Assembly: GCF_041199985.1 (NCBI RefSeq)
Contig: NZ_CP165647.1
Span: forward strand, 1,240,001-1,304,000
Length of the DNA: 64,000 nt
Origin: Leptotrichia sp. HSP-536
GTDB lineage: Bacteria; Fusobacteriota; Fusobacteriia; Fusobacteriales; Leptotrichiaceae
Reading direction: 5' to 3'
Shown here: in pieces, positions 35,446 through 42,891 of the stretch
Position numbering within the stretch: the first letter of the stretch is position 1
Layout: every line of letters starts with the position of its first letter
Notes under the pieces: generated by a model
Seen by the model: the letters and a program-made list of their open reading frames with translations, nothing else
Told to the model about the DNA's origin: nothing
Database searches by the model: none
Translations under genes and position numbers: made by a program

Positions 35446-36315
35446 TTAATCAAGTAATTTTTTTGCAAAATCATATCTAAATACTGGCCCTTCGAGGCAA
35501 ATATAAGTTTCGTCAATTTTACAATGCCCACATTTTCCAACGGCACAGGACATCTTTCTTTCAAATGAAACCCATATTTTTTCAGTTGGAATACCTGTTT
35601 TTAGGATTTCAAGGCAAGAAAAATGCATCATTACTGGTGGACCTACAACAATGTATTCAACTTCATCCATATTTTCAGGAATTTTTAAATCTGGAATATA
35701 TTTTGTAACCATTCCTTCATGAATTTCATTTTCTGTTTTTCCAATATTTCTTGCTGTTTCTACATTATCCAATGTTACAAGTATTTCAATATTTTCCCTC
35801 CAACGTGGAAATTCCTCTTCAAAAATAATACTTTCATAATTTTTATATCCAACAATAATTTTAAAGGACTTCATTTCATCAGGATGCTTTGTAAAATATT
35901 CGATAATTGGGCGAACTGGAGCAATTCCACTTCCTCCAACAACCATTACAATATGCTTATTTTTATATTGTTCAATTGGAAAGCCGTGTCCATAAGGTCC
36001 TCTCAAAAAAATTCTATCTCCTGTTTTCAGTTCAAAAATCTTGTCTGTAACTTTTCCAACTTTTCTAATCAGAAAATCAAGATAACCTTCCTCCAAGTCA
36101 AAATTCGCAATAGAAATAGGAGCTTCTCCAACTCCTGGTAATGAAACCTGCATAAACTGTCCAGCTTCTACATTTCCCTTTTTATATTCCACACGAAATA
36201 GCCATTCCAGCTCGGTAACTTTCTCGATGAACAAAAGTTTGTGAACAGTTGGTAAATATACATTCATGTCCATTATAGCCTGCTCATCCATATTTATTGT
36301 GTTAATTGTACTCAT
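35446..36315 (-). CDS. asrB: anaerobic sulfite reductase subunit B (flavin/NADH subunit)
   Basis: 289 residues with a ferredoxin-reductase fold: flavin-binding region (GEAPISIANFD, FLRGPYGHGFPI), NAD(P) site (VVGGSGIAPVRPIIEYF) and a C-terminal 2Fe-2S-like cysteine cluster (SCAVGKCGHCKI...C). It takes electrons from NADH and passes them to AsrA/AsrC. Its ATG overlaps the asrA stop by 4 bp (ATGA), implying coupled translation. Confidence 0.96.
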   Translation of the reverse strand: MSTINTINMDEQAIMDMNVYLPTVHKLLFIEKVTELEWLFRVEYKKGNVEAGQFMQVSLPGVGEAPISIANFDLEEGYLDFLIRKVGKVTDKIFELKTGDRIFLRGPYGHGFPIEQYKNKHIVMVVGGSGIAPVRPIIEYFTKHPDEMKSFKIIVGYKNYESIIFEEEFPRWRENIEILVTLDNVETARNIGKTENEIHEGMVTKYIPDLKIPENMDEVEYIVVGPPVMMHFSCLEILKTGIPTEKIWVSFERKMSCAVGKCGHCKIDETYICLEGPVFRYDFAKKLLD

Positions 36316-37472
36316 TCTGATTCTTCACCTCTTTTTTCAGCCGAAATTCTTTTTAGTTCAGCACTTAACTTGTTTATGCAATTTGAGAATGAAATGTATT
36401 CAGGACAGGCATCATCGCATCTTCCACATCCTGTACACATCTGATATCCAAATCTCTTTTTAAAATCAGATATTTTGTGCATTACCTTAAATCTCATTCT
36501 ATCTCCATGTCTTTGTCTAAATGAATGCCCACCAGCCATATCTGTAAAGCCGTTCACATGACATGAAGCCCATACACGCCTTCTTTCTCCATTGTTTTCA
36601 TTTTCGCTGTAAAAAACATCTTGCGTAGTCGTACATGTACAAGTTGGACAAACAAAGTTACATTTTCCGCAGGCTATGCAACGGCTGTCGTATTCACGCC
36701 ATAAATCCAGATTTATTATATCTTCAAGCTCAATATTGTCAGGAATATCCACATGAATTTCATTATCTTCTACGAATTCCATTTCAAATTCAACATTTTC
36801 CTTTATTTTATTATTATTATTTTCGGCAATTATCTCTTCAAGATATTTTTTCATTTTCTCATCTTTTACATCTAGATACATTTCATTTATTTTATTCTCA
36901 TCATCGTTTCCATTATTTTTCTCAGCAATAAGTTCGTTAAAATAAACCTTCAGTTCATCATCTTTTATATCGGCAAATATTTCTTCTTCGGTAACCTTTA
37001 TTCCAATATTGTATTCATCAGTTTTGTTAGTTCCCATATCTACACAAAAACAGTTCTCAAATGAATTTGGACATCCAAACACTACAAATTTAACTTTATC
37101 CCTAACTCTTTTGTAGTAAATATCCAAAAACTTATTATTCAAGTAAATATCATCAACTCTTTTGACTCCATGTAAATCACAGCTTCTAAGAAATATAAGA
37201 TATTTTTGTTCCTGCTCTTTGGGCATCTTACATCCTTCTTCTGTAAAATAGAACATTGTTTGCGTTATTGGCAACATTATTTCCTTTGCTGAGAAATGAG
37301 ATTTTTTGTCAAAACATATTTCATCAATTTTTTCAATTTCAGAATATCTAATTACAGAAGTATCTGAAAATGTACCACGAAATGGTATCTCAATTGGAGC
37401 ATATATCTTGTATTCTTTTTTCAGCTTTTCAAGTGCCAGATTAAAATTTTCACGATTTAAACTGATTTTCAT
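36312..37472 (-). CDS. asrA: anaerobic sulfite reductase subunit A (ferredoxin-type), with an internal insertion
   Basis: 386 residues, longer than the ~340-350 usual for AsrA. The N-terminal region (YAPIEIPFRGTFSDTSVIRYSE; LRSCDLHGVKRVD; NCFCVDMGTNKTDEYNIG) and the C-terminal clusters (CIACGKCNFVCPTC and CTGCGRCDDACPEY) are normal. Between them, roughly residues 155-245, lies an Asn/Lys/Glu-rich stretch that looks duplicated (ADIKDDELKVYFNELIAEKN, then LDVKDEKMKKYLEEIIAENN). The SD and start are clear. Electron-transfer subunit of the sulfite reductase. Confidence 0.94.
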   Translation of the reverse strand: MKISLNRENFNLALEKLKKEYKIYAPIEIPFRGTFSDTSVIRYSEIEKIDEICFDKKSHFSAKEIMLPITQTMFYFTEEGCKMPKEQEQKYLIFLRSCDLHGVKRVDDIYLNNKFLDIYYKRVRDKVKFVVFGCPNSFENCFCVDMGTNKTDEYNIGIKVTEEEIFADIKDDELKVYFNELIAEKNNGNDDENKINEMYLDVKDEKMKKYLEEIIAENNNNKIKENVEFEMEFVEDNEIHVDIPDNIELEDIINLDLWREYDSRCIACGKCNFVCPTCTCTTTQDVFYSENENNGERRRVWASCHVNGFTDMAGGHSFRQRHGDRMRFKVMHKISDFKKRFGYQMCTGCGRCDDACPEYISFSNCINKLSAELKRISAEKRGEESE

Positions 37473-37534
37473 TTTCCCTCCTAAATTTACTTTATCTCTC
37501 CAGTTAAAAATTATTTTTCTTTCTATTTCAATTA

Positions 37535-38299
37535 TTATTTATCCTTTTTAGCCAAGTAATAACAGACAACTCCAATAAATCCTCCTCCAACAATATTCCC
37601 CAGCGTTACAAACAGTAAATTATAAAAATAACCATTCAATGTTATTTCTTTTGCTCCGTTATACAGCATACCTATCATCAACAGGGTCATGTTAGCAACA
37701 CTATGCTCAAATCCAGCAGTTATAAATGCAAATAAACACCAGAATACCATTACCAGCTTAGCAGTTTCCTCTTTTAACTTTATTCCAGCCAGAACCGCAA
37801 GACACACAAGAATATTACATAAAATTCCTTTAAAAAACAATTCGTGAGGCAATGCAGTAATCTTTGCCTTTGAAACTTTCACAATAAATTCTACAACAGG
37901 TTTTGAAGCAGAATTTGAAAATACGTATACTATTGCAAGCATAATTGATCCTACAATATTTCCAAGATAAGATGCTATCCACATAAAAATCATATCCTTA
38001 AAGCTTATACCCTTGTTCAGAAGCCCTGCTACCCCTATCATATTATTCCCTGTAAAAAGTTCTGTTCCAAATACAACTACAAGGCTAAGCGCTATTCCAA
38101 AACTAATTCCCATAAGAATTTTGTTAGTTGGTAAGCCGCTGCTAACTCCACCAACCGTAAATGTCAATAAAATTCCAATTCCAATAAACATTCCAGCCAA
38201 AAATGCAGATAGGAAGTACTTTCCTTTACCTTCTTTTAAAAGTCCAATTTTACTTTTCGCGGCATTTGTTACTAATTCTAAAGTTTCTTTATTTCTCAT
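37535..38299 (-). CDS. formate/nitrite (FNT) family channel, probable hydrosulfide exporter
   Basis: 254 residues with six transmembrane helices of the FNT fold (FLAGMFIGIGILLTFTVGG; FGTELFTGNNMI; GNIVGSIMLAIVY; AGFEHSVANMTLLMIGM; LGNIVGGGFIGVVCYYLAK). The central His in FEHSVANM is the family's pore residue. It is the first gene before asrABC on the same strand, 62 bp upstream of asrA. In clostridia an FNT member beside asrABC is a hydrosulfide channel, so HS- export is the likely job. Nitrite or formate transport is the alternative. Confidence 0.88.
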   Translation of the reverse strand: MRNKETLELVTNAAKSKIGLLKEGKGKYFLSAFLAGMFIGIGILLTFTVGGVSSGLPTNKILMGISFGIALSLVVVFGTELFTGNNMIGVAGLLNKGISFKDMIFMWIASYLGNIVGSIMLAIVYVFSNSASKPVVEFIVKVSKAKITALPHELFFKGILCNILVCLAVLAGIKLKEETAKLVMVFWCLFAFITAGFEHSVANMTLLMIGMLYNGAKEITLNGYFYNLLFVTLGNIVGGGFIGVVCYYLAKKDK

Positions 38300-38332
38300 T
38301 GTTAAATGATTTCTCCCTTCTTTAATATGAAA

Positions 38333-38362
38333 TTTTATTTTCTTTTATTTTCTTTTATTTTC
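38333..38362. repeat. short tandem repeat, 10-bp unit
   Basis: Three perfect copies of TTTTATTTTC upstream of the FNT gene. The rest of 38300-38528 is AT-rich with no gene seen; the FNT-asr promoter presumably lies here. Confidence 0.7.
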
Positions 38363-38528
38363 TTATAAATTTTCACTTGTGAAAAATTTCTTCTTAATTT
38401 TACTTAATAAATTATCACATAAAAAACTATAAAAGTCTACTAAAAAAATAATTTTTTTATATTTGTAATCATAATAGTTTGAATACCTAAATAAAAGTGA
38501 ATTGAGTCAAAAATAAATGCAATAAAAA

Positions 38529-38565
38529 AAAATACTATCTTAATTTAAATTTAAAATAGTATTTT
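38529..38565 (-). terminator. terminator of the rplU-prp-rpmA operon
   Basis: Perfect 10-bp stem AAAATACTAT (38529-38538) with ATAGTATTTT (38556-38565). The minus strand continues in T. Confidence 0.8.
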
Positions 38566-38592
38566 ATAAAATTAATAAATTATTGTTTATTC

Positions 38593-38886
38593 TTAAGCTT
38601 CTACTCTTTCAGGGTAAATGCTTACTCTTTTTTTACCACTTCCGAATTTTTCAAATTTTACATATCCGTCAGTTAATGCGAATAAAGTATAATCTTTTCC
38701 TAATTTTGCGTTAGTTCCTGCGTGAAATTTACTTCCTCTTTGTCTTACAATGATGTTTCCAGCTTTTACAGCTTCTCCATCATATTTTTTTACTCCTAAA
38801 TATTTAGGGTTAGAATCTCTACCATTTCTAGTTGATCCTTGCCCTTTTTTTGAGGCAAATAACTGTAAGTTTAATTTTAATAACAT
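38593..38886 (-). CDS. rpmA: 50S ribosomal protein L27 with cleavable N-terminal extension
   Basis: 97 residues. The N-terminus MLLKLNLQLFASKKGQGST carries the NLQLFA-type extension that is removed by the Prp protease in Firmicutes and Fusobacteria to expose the mature L27 N-terminus near the peptidyl-transfer centre. The body (GRDSNPKYLGVKKYDGE, RQRGSKFHAG) is normal. Third in the rplU-prp-rpmA operon. Confidence 0.98.
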   Translation of the reverse strand: MLLKLNLQLFASKKGQGSTRNGRDSNPKYLGVKKYDGEAVKAGNIIVRQRGSKFHAGTNAKLGKDYTLFALTDGYVKFEKFGSGKKRVSIYPERVEA

Positions 38887-38965
38887 TTTCCAACCTCCTC
38901 GATCTCTTTCTTTTTCATATTTTATTTCTTGGATTTTTTCAAATATTAATTTTGTGAATCAAAAT

Positions 38966-39304
38966 TTATTTTTTAATTTCTTTAAGTTTCACAAAATTAT
39001 TATAACTTTTTGCAACGTCCTTTAGATATGAATACATTGATTCAACCAAAATATCCGACTTTTCCAGTTCTTCATCAGTCAATTCAGAATTTTTCAAATC
39101 ACAGACAATATGCCCATCTTTCTCGATAAACTTTAATTTTTTCTTAAGTTTCAAAGTTTCTATAAGACCATTGATCGTCATTTGCCCTACTGATGAAACC
39201 GCTGCACAAATTACATCTTCTCCATATTCTGAAAACTCTGCATGTCCTTTTATTTCAAAATATGTTATTTTATCTTTTTGTCTTTGAATCTTTATATTTA
39301 TCAT
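38966..39304 (-). CDS. prp: ribosomal-processing cysteine protease Prp
   Basis: 112 residues of the Prp (YsxB) family. The catalytic motif EIKGHAEFSEYGEDVICAAVS supplies His and Cys of the dyad. It lies between rplU and rpmA, its usual place, and matches the extended L27 next door, whose extension it should cleave. Confidence 0.95.
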   Translation of the reverse strand: MINIKIQRQKDKITYFEIKGHAEFSEYGEDVICAAVSSVGQMTINGLIETLKLKKKLKFIEKDGHIVCDLKNSELTDEELEKSDILVESMYSYLKDVAKSYNNFVKLKEIKK

Positions 39305-39352
39305 TCAAATCACAACATCTTTCACAATCTACAATTATATAAAAAACTACAA

Positions 39353-39661
39353 TTAAGCATTAATCGATTTAATTTCAATTGCTGTAAAAGATTGTCTGTG
39401 TCCTTTTTTTCTGTAGTAAGTTTTTTTGTTATATTTAAAGTTAATTTTTTTTGCACCTTTTCCATGTGATTTAACTGTAGCCACAACTTTAGCTCCTTCT
39501 ACAACTGGAGTTCCAACTGTTACGTTTTCTCCTTCTCCAACTAATAGAACTTCGTTAATTTCGATGTCTGAATCAACATCAGCTGCTAATTTTTCAACTT
39601 TTAATACAGTTCCAACTTCTACTTTGTACTGTTTTCCACCTGTTTTAATTACTGCAAACAT
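39353..39661 (-). CDS. rplU: 50S ribosomal protein L21
   Basis: 102 residues with the typical start MFAVIKTGGKQYKVEVG and C-terminal KINFKYNKKTYYRKKGHRQSFTAIEI. It binds 23S rRNA and is first in the rplU-prp-rpmA operon, with a GGAGGTG site and a strong promoter. Confidence 0.98.
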   Translation of the reverse strand: MFAVIKTGGKQYKVEVGTVLKVEKLAADVDSDIEINEVLLVGEGENVTVGTPVVEGAKVVATVKSHGKGAKKINFKYNKKTYYRKKGHRQSFTAIEIKSINA

Positions 39662-39679
39662 TTATGTTCACCTCCAAAT

Positions 39680-39720
39680 AATTTATCGCTATTATTGGTA
39701 TTAGCCACCAATTTTATGCG
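39680..39720 (-). promoter_or_regulatory. possible L21-leader-type hairpin
   Basis: Between promoter and start, the minus strand holds TTGGT-ggctaat-ACCAA followed by an AT-rich stretch. It is positioned like the L21 leader of other bacteria, but I cannot confirm the consensus. Confidence 0.3.
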
Positions 39721-39732
39721 TATATCTTAACT

Positions 39733-39761
39733 AGTTTACTACATTTTTATAAATTTGTCAA
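39733..39761 (-). promoter_or_regulatory. rplU operon promoter
   Basis: Minus strand TTGACA (39756-39761), 17 bp, TAAACT (39733-39738), about 72 nt before the rplU start. Confidence 0.75.
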
Positions 39762-39816
39762 ACATTTATTTTTTAGCTCTCTCTGAATTTTTTTAACAAG
39801 TCATAAGAAAAATAAA

Positions 39817-39856
39817 AATCTATCTCTAAAAATATTTAAAAATTTAAAGATAGATT
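39817..39856 (-). terminator. terminator downstream of tRNA-Ser
   Basis: Stem AATCTATCT (39817-39825) with AGATAGATT (39848-39856), then TTTTATTTTT on the minus strand. The dispersed repeat copy 2 lies between it and the tRNA. Confidence 0.65.
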
Positions 39857-39868
39857 CATTATTGTATG

Positions 39869-39974
39869 TATAGTAAAACTGCTTTAAACCCGAACTAAAA
39901 AGTTATGACTATTTTACTCAAACTCTAAATTTATATAATTTTTAGTAGTTTAATTTTAGATAGGTTTGAGTATA
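39869..39974. repeat. dispersed ~105-bp intergenic repeat, copy 2 (inverted)
   Basis: Runs from TATAGTAAAACTGCTTTAAA to GGTTTGAGTATA. It is the reverse complement of 23139-23242 with scattered differences and one or two small indels. It sits just downstream of the tRNA-Ser gene on the minus strand. Confidence 0.8.
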
Positions 39975-39989
39975 TTTTTCATTTTTAAA

Positions 39990-40076
39990 TGGCGGAAGTA
40001 GAGGGACTCGAACCCACAAGACGTTTAACCGCCCACAGCTTTCCAAGCTGCTGCCCTACCATTAGGCGATACTTCC
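39990..40076 (-). tRNA. tRNA-Ser (anticodon GGA)
   Basis: 87 nt including an encoded CCA. The acceptor stem GGAAGTA pairs with TACTTCC. The anticodon stem is GCAGC/GCTGT with loop TTGGAAA, giving anticodon GGA (bases 40042-40044), which reads UCC/UCU. A class-II long variable arm (GGCG...CGTC) confirms serine. The T arm has TTCGAGT with one mismatch in its stem. Confidence 0.95.
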
Positions 40077-40090
40077 TTTTGATATTCGAT

Positions 40091-40119
40091 ATTATACTAA
40101 AGTTATCTCTAAAAGTCAA
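40091..40119 (-). promoter_or_regulatory. tRNA-Ser promoter
   Basis: Minus strand TTGACT (40114-40119), 17 bp, TATAAT (40091-40096), about 14 nt before the mature tRNA. Confidence 0.8.
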
Positions 40120-40135
40120 TGATTTTAATATTTAA

Positions 40136-40903
40136 TTATTTTTGATTTTTTCTGTAAATATTAAATCCTGTCGCCTGATTTGTCGCCATTATCGTAATAT
40201 CTGAAATTTGTACATGTTTTGGCTGATTTGCAATGTAAAGTATCGTATTTGCAATATCTTCCGGTTTTAATGCCTCAATTCCTTCATAAACCTTTTTAGC
40301 TTGCTCCATATTTCCGTGAAATCTCACATTGCTGAAATTTGTTTCCACGATTCCTGGCTGAACTGTTGTTACTTTTATATTTTTATCAATTGTATCAATT
40401 CTGATTCCATCACTTAAAACTTTAACAGCTGATTTAGTTGCACAATACACAGCAGCTCCAGCATATGCATAAATTCCAGCAGTTGAACCGATATTTATAA
40501 TATGTCCCTCATCATTTGCAACCATATTAGGTAAAATCTGTCTTGTTATATACAAAAGCCCTTTTATATTAGTGTCAATCATTTTCTCAATATCCATAAT
40601 ATCATAATCCTGAAATTTATCAAGACCTAAAGCAAGCCCTGCATTATTTATCAGAACATCTACTTTCTTAACATCTTCCATTACTTTTTTAACAGTTTTT
40701 ACAACATCATTATATTTGGAAACGTCAAGTATAAACACATAGGCGTTTGTTCCATATTTTCTATCAATGTCTATTTTAATTTCTTTTAATTTTTCGCCAT
40801 TTCTAGCACACAAAATTACATTATCTCCATTTTTTGCAAATGCATAAGCAGTTTCCTTTCCAATTCCACTTGTAGCTCCAGTAATAAAAATATTTCTATT
40901 CAT
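40136..40903 (-). CDS. short-chain dehydrogenase/reductase
   Basis: 255 residues, classical SDR. Cofactor site GATSGIGKETAYAF at the N-terminus, NNAG (LINNAGLALG), catalytic Ser in INIGSTAGIYAY and YxxxK in YCATKSAVK. PGIVETNF closes the cofactor site. It resembles YdfG-type NADP-dependent 3-hydroxy-acid (serine/allo-threonine) dehydrogenases; the substrate is inferred only at family level. Confidence 0.92.
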   Translation of the reverse strand: MNRNIFITGATSGIGKETAYAFAKNGDNVILCARNGEKLKEIKIDIDRKYGTNAYVFILDVSKYNDVVKTVKKVMEDVKKVDVLINNAGLALGLDKFQDYDIMDIEKMIDTNIKGLLYITRQILPNMVANDEGHIINIGSTAGIYAYAGAAVYCATKSAVKVLSDGIRIDTIDKNIKVTTVQPGIVETNFSNVRFHGNMEQAKKVYEGIEALKPEDIANTILYIANQPKHVQISDITIMATNQATGFNIYRKNQK

Positions 40904-40938
40904 AAAAACTCACTCCCTATATTTGAATTTCTCATTAT

Positions 40939-41238
40939 TTATTTTAAAAATGATTTTTTTAATTTATTTAAAATCAAATATACTTTACTTCTATGCTCTA
41001 TTTCAACAGCTAAAACTATTAACTTATCATCTTGTATTTCAACTACTATCCTGTAATTTTTTAATGGTTTGTACTTCCAATATCCTTTTAAATTACGGCT
41101 CAAAGCCTCCCCTTTGATTCTTGGATTTTCAGAATTGTTTATTTTTTTCAGAAAATCATAAATTTTTTTACTTGTATTTTTATCCATTTTTTGTAATTTT
41201 TTTGCTGCATATTTAGATAACAATACTCTGTATTTCAC
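40939..41238 (-). CDS. RelE-family mRNA interferase toxin
   Basis: 99 residues from a GTG at 41238, directly following the antitoxin stop with no gap. The RelE/ParE fold is clear: LSKYAAKKLQKMDKNTSKKIYDFL, then SRNLKGYWKYKPLKNYRIVVEIQDDKLIVLAVEIEHRSKVY. The basic residues and C-terminal Tyr typical of ribosome-dependent mRNA cleavage are present. Confidence 0.9.
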   Translation of the reverse strand: MKYRVLLSKYAAKKLQKMDKNTSKKIYDFLKKINNSENPRIKGEALSRNLKGYWKYKPLKNYRIVVEIQDDKLIVLAVEIEHRSKVYLILNKLKKSFLK

Positions 41239-41466
41239 TTAAAATCCCATTTTCTTTCCAAAATCTTCAAGGGGTATCATTGGGGATTTTTTAGCTTTTT
41301 CAGATAACTTTACTATTCTTTTTATTTCTGATTTTGAAATTTGTTCATTTTCTTCTATTTTATCTAATTCTTTTGATATCAAATTATTAATAAAGTTATT
41401 ATCATATTCCAAAACTTCTTTTAACTGTTTTTGTTTTTTTTCATTTAATTCAACATCTATAATCAT
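41239..41466 (-). CDS. RelB-like antitoxin
   Basis: 75 residues, upstream partner of the RelE-type toxin. The N-terminal part (DVELNEKKQKQLKEVLEYDNNFINNLISKELDKI) suits a DNA-binding/dimerisation region. The C-terminal KKSPMIPLEDFGKKMGF resembles the toxin-wrapping tail. AGGAGG precedes the ATG. As in other such pairs, it should repress its own promoter. Confidence 0.82.
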   Translation of the reverse strand: MIIDVELNEKKQKQLKEVLEYDNNFINNLISKELDKIEENEQISKSEIKRIVKLSEKAKKSPMIPLEDFGKKMGF

Positions 41467-41549
41467 TATATTTTCCTCCTAAAATAGATTTTATAATTTT
41501 TTTAGAAATTAAATAATTTTTAAGTTTGTTAAAAAATATCCACATTTTT

Positions 41550-41558
41550 ATTATACCA
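41550..41558 (-). promoter_or_regulatory. extended -10 promoter of the toxin-antitoxin pair
   Basis: Minus strand TGGTATAAT at 41550-41558, with a poor -35. It lies about 84 nt before the antitoxin start. Confidence 0.5.
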
Positions 41559-41577
41559 CAAAATTTCAATTTAAGTA

Positions 41578-42042
41578 TTATTTTATATCAAGTTTATTTT
41601 TCTGATGAAATTTTTGTCTTAATTTTAGTTTAAAAATCCCAATTCCTTTTTCAATGCTCATTTCCTGCGAAAAATTATACACAAACATATTTGTAAATTT
41701 TAAGTCCATTTTTTTATTTGAACCTAAATCAACAAACATTTCCAAATTTCTATAGTCACTTTTTTCCAGATATGATTCTGCCCATTCTACTAAATCTATT
41801 ATATTTTTTTTGTTTTTTTCATACAAATCGTCATTTACACTTTGGATTTCCTGATTATTCCCAGTATTTTCCAAATTTGATATAATTTTTCCAATTATTT
41901 CCATTTCTACTGTACTTCTGCTATTTGCCAAATTTGTATCTTCTGCAAGCCCAATTTTATATTTCACTTCCATAATTTCGTCTTCACTTACGTTTATTTC
42001 CTTTTTATTTTCCTCATCTGTAATTTTCAATCTATATTTCAT
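41578..42042 (-). CDS. candidate tube/Hcp-like protein of an injection-type apparatus
   Basis: 154 residues, no signal peptide. The C-terminal portion (MDLKFTNMFVYNFSQEMSIEKGIGIFKLKLRQK) resembles the beta-barrel strands and DYSE-like turn of Hcp/phage tail-tube proteins. The first half (YRLKITDEENKKEINVSEDEIMEVKYKIGL, STVEMEIIGKI) has matching strand content. It is last in a three-gene unit on the minus strand. With the VgrG-like gene at 47307 it suggests a contractile injection or T6SS-like system. No direct proof; structural prediction would decide. Confidence 0.45.
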   Translation of the reverse strand: MKYRLKITDEENKKEINVSEDEIMEVKYKIGLAEDTNLANSRSTVEMEIIGKIISNLENTGNNQEIQSVNDDLYEKNKKNIIDLVEWAESYLEKSDYRNLEMFVDLGSNKKMDLKFTNMFVYNFSQEMSIEKGIGIFKLKLRQKFHQKNKLDIK

Positions 42043-42063
42043 TTATTTCACCCCTTCATTTTA

Positions 42064-42891
42064 TTAAAAAACTGCTATTTCATCAATTTTTACTGTTTCA
42101 TCAACACTCACAACCCCAAAATGATTTTCCCAGAATACTTTTAATTCTAATCCAAATTCCAGAAATAATAATTCTAAAATTTTTAATTTTGTTGTATTTT
42201 CTTTTGATTTTTCTTTATTTATATAAATTATTATTTTATTTTTTTGTTTTTTTTCTTTGTAAATAATTGAATCGTAAAAGAAATACTGTACTCCAATTTT
42301 AAAATTCTTCATACAATTTACACTGTTTATTTGCTGATTATAAACTAAAAGTGATATGTATTCCTGCTCTTCCCTGTTTAATTGAAAAAAATACTTTTTT
42401 AATTTTTTCCCTAGAACTTCATTTTTTATATCTTTTGAAATTTTTTCACAAATAACATCTATCACAGTTGTTCCACTTATAAAATCTAATTCCCTTAAAT
42501 AATTTATCACATTATTTTCTATATTTTTCTTAAAATTCTTCAAAATAAAATTACTATCTTTTTCTTCCTCAACGTTTGTACTTTTAAATCCAAAATTTCT
42601 TCTAGCTTTACTTTTAGCAGTATTTTCAGCTGTTAAATCTTTTATTTTTTTATCTTTTAAAATTTTTTTCTCTATTTCAAAAAAATTATCGTAGTAATTC
42701 AAAAAGTTTACGAAAATTTTGTTGAATCTGACATATGGATTTACTTTAACTAATTTTACTTCATTAAATTTGCTATTTACAAAATCGGTGTTTATTTCAA
42801 TGTATGCCGAGATACTGTTTTCAAGTTCAAATTTGGAATTTAAAGGAGTTGCCCAGATGTATTCATATCCGTTTTTATTTTTATTCGCCAT
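42064..42891 (-). CDS. uncharacterised protein, middle gene of the injection-like block
   Basis: About 275 residues from ATG at 42891, preferred over 42921 because GGGGG precedes it. It overlaps the previous gene by about 11 bp. It is Lys/Asn/Ile-rich, soluble, with a strand-rich N-terminus (GYEYIWATPLNSKFELEN), a helical middle and a C-terminal IDEIAVF. I recognise no family. Its position between a large protein and a tube-like protein is compatible with a baseplate component, but this rests only on context. Confidence 0.6.
   Translation of the reverse strand: MANKNKNGYEYIWATPLNSKFELENSISAYIEINTDFVNSKFNEVKLVKVNPYVRFNKIFVNFLNYYDNFFEIEKKILKDKKIKDLTAENTAKSKARRNFGFKSTNVEEEKDSNFILKNFKKNIENNVINYLRELDFISGTTVIDVICEKISKDIKNEVLGKKLKKYFFQLNREEQEYISLLVYNQQINSVNCMKNFKIGVQYFFYDSIIYKEKKQKNKIIIYINKEKSKENTTKLKILELLFLEFGLELKVFWENHFGVVSVDETVKIDEIAVF

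Noticed and set aside
38333..38362. CRISPR-like short repeat
   Set aside because: Three 10-bp AT-only units without spacers; just a simple tandem repeat. No CRISPR array was seen anywhere in the window.
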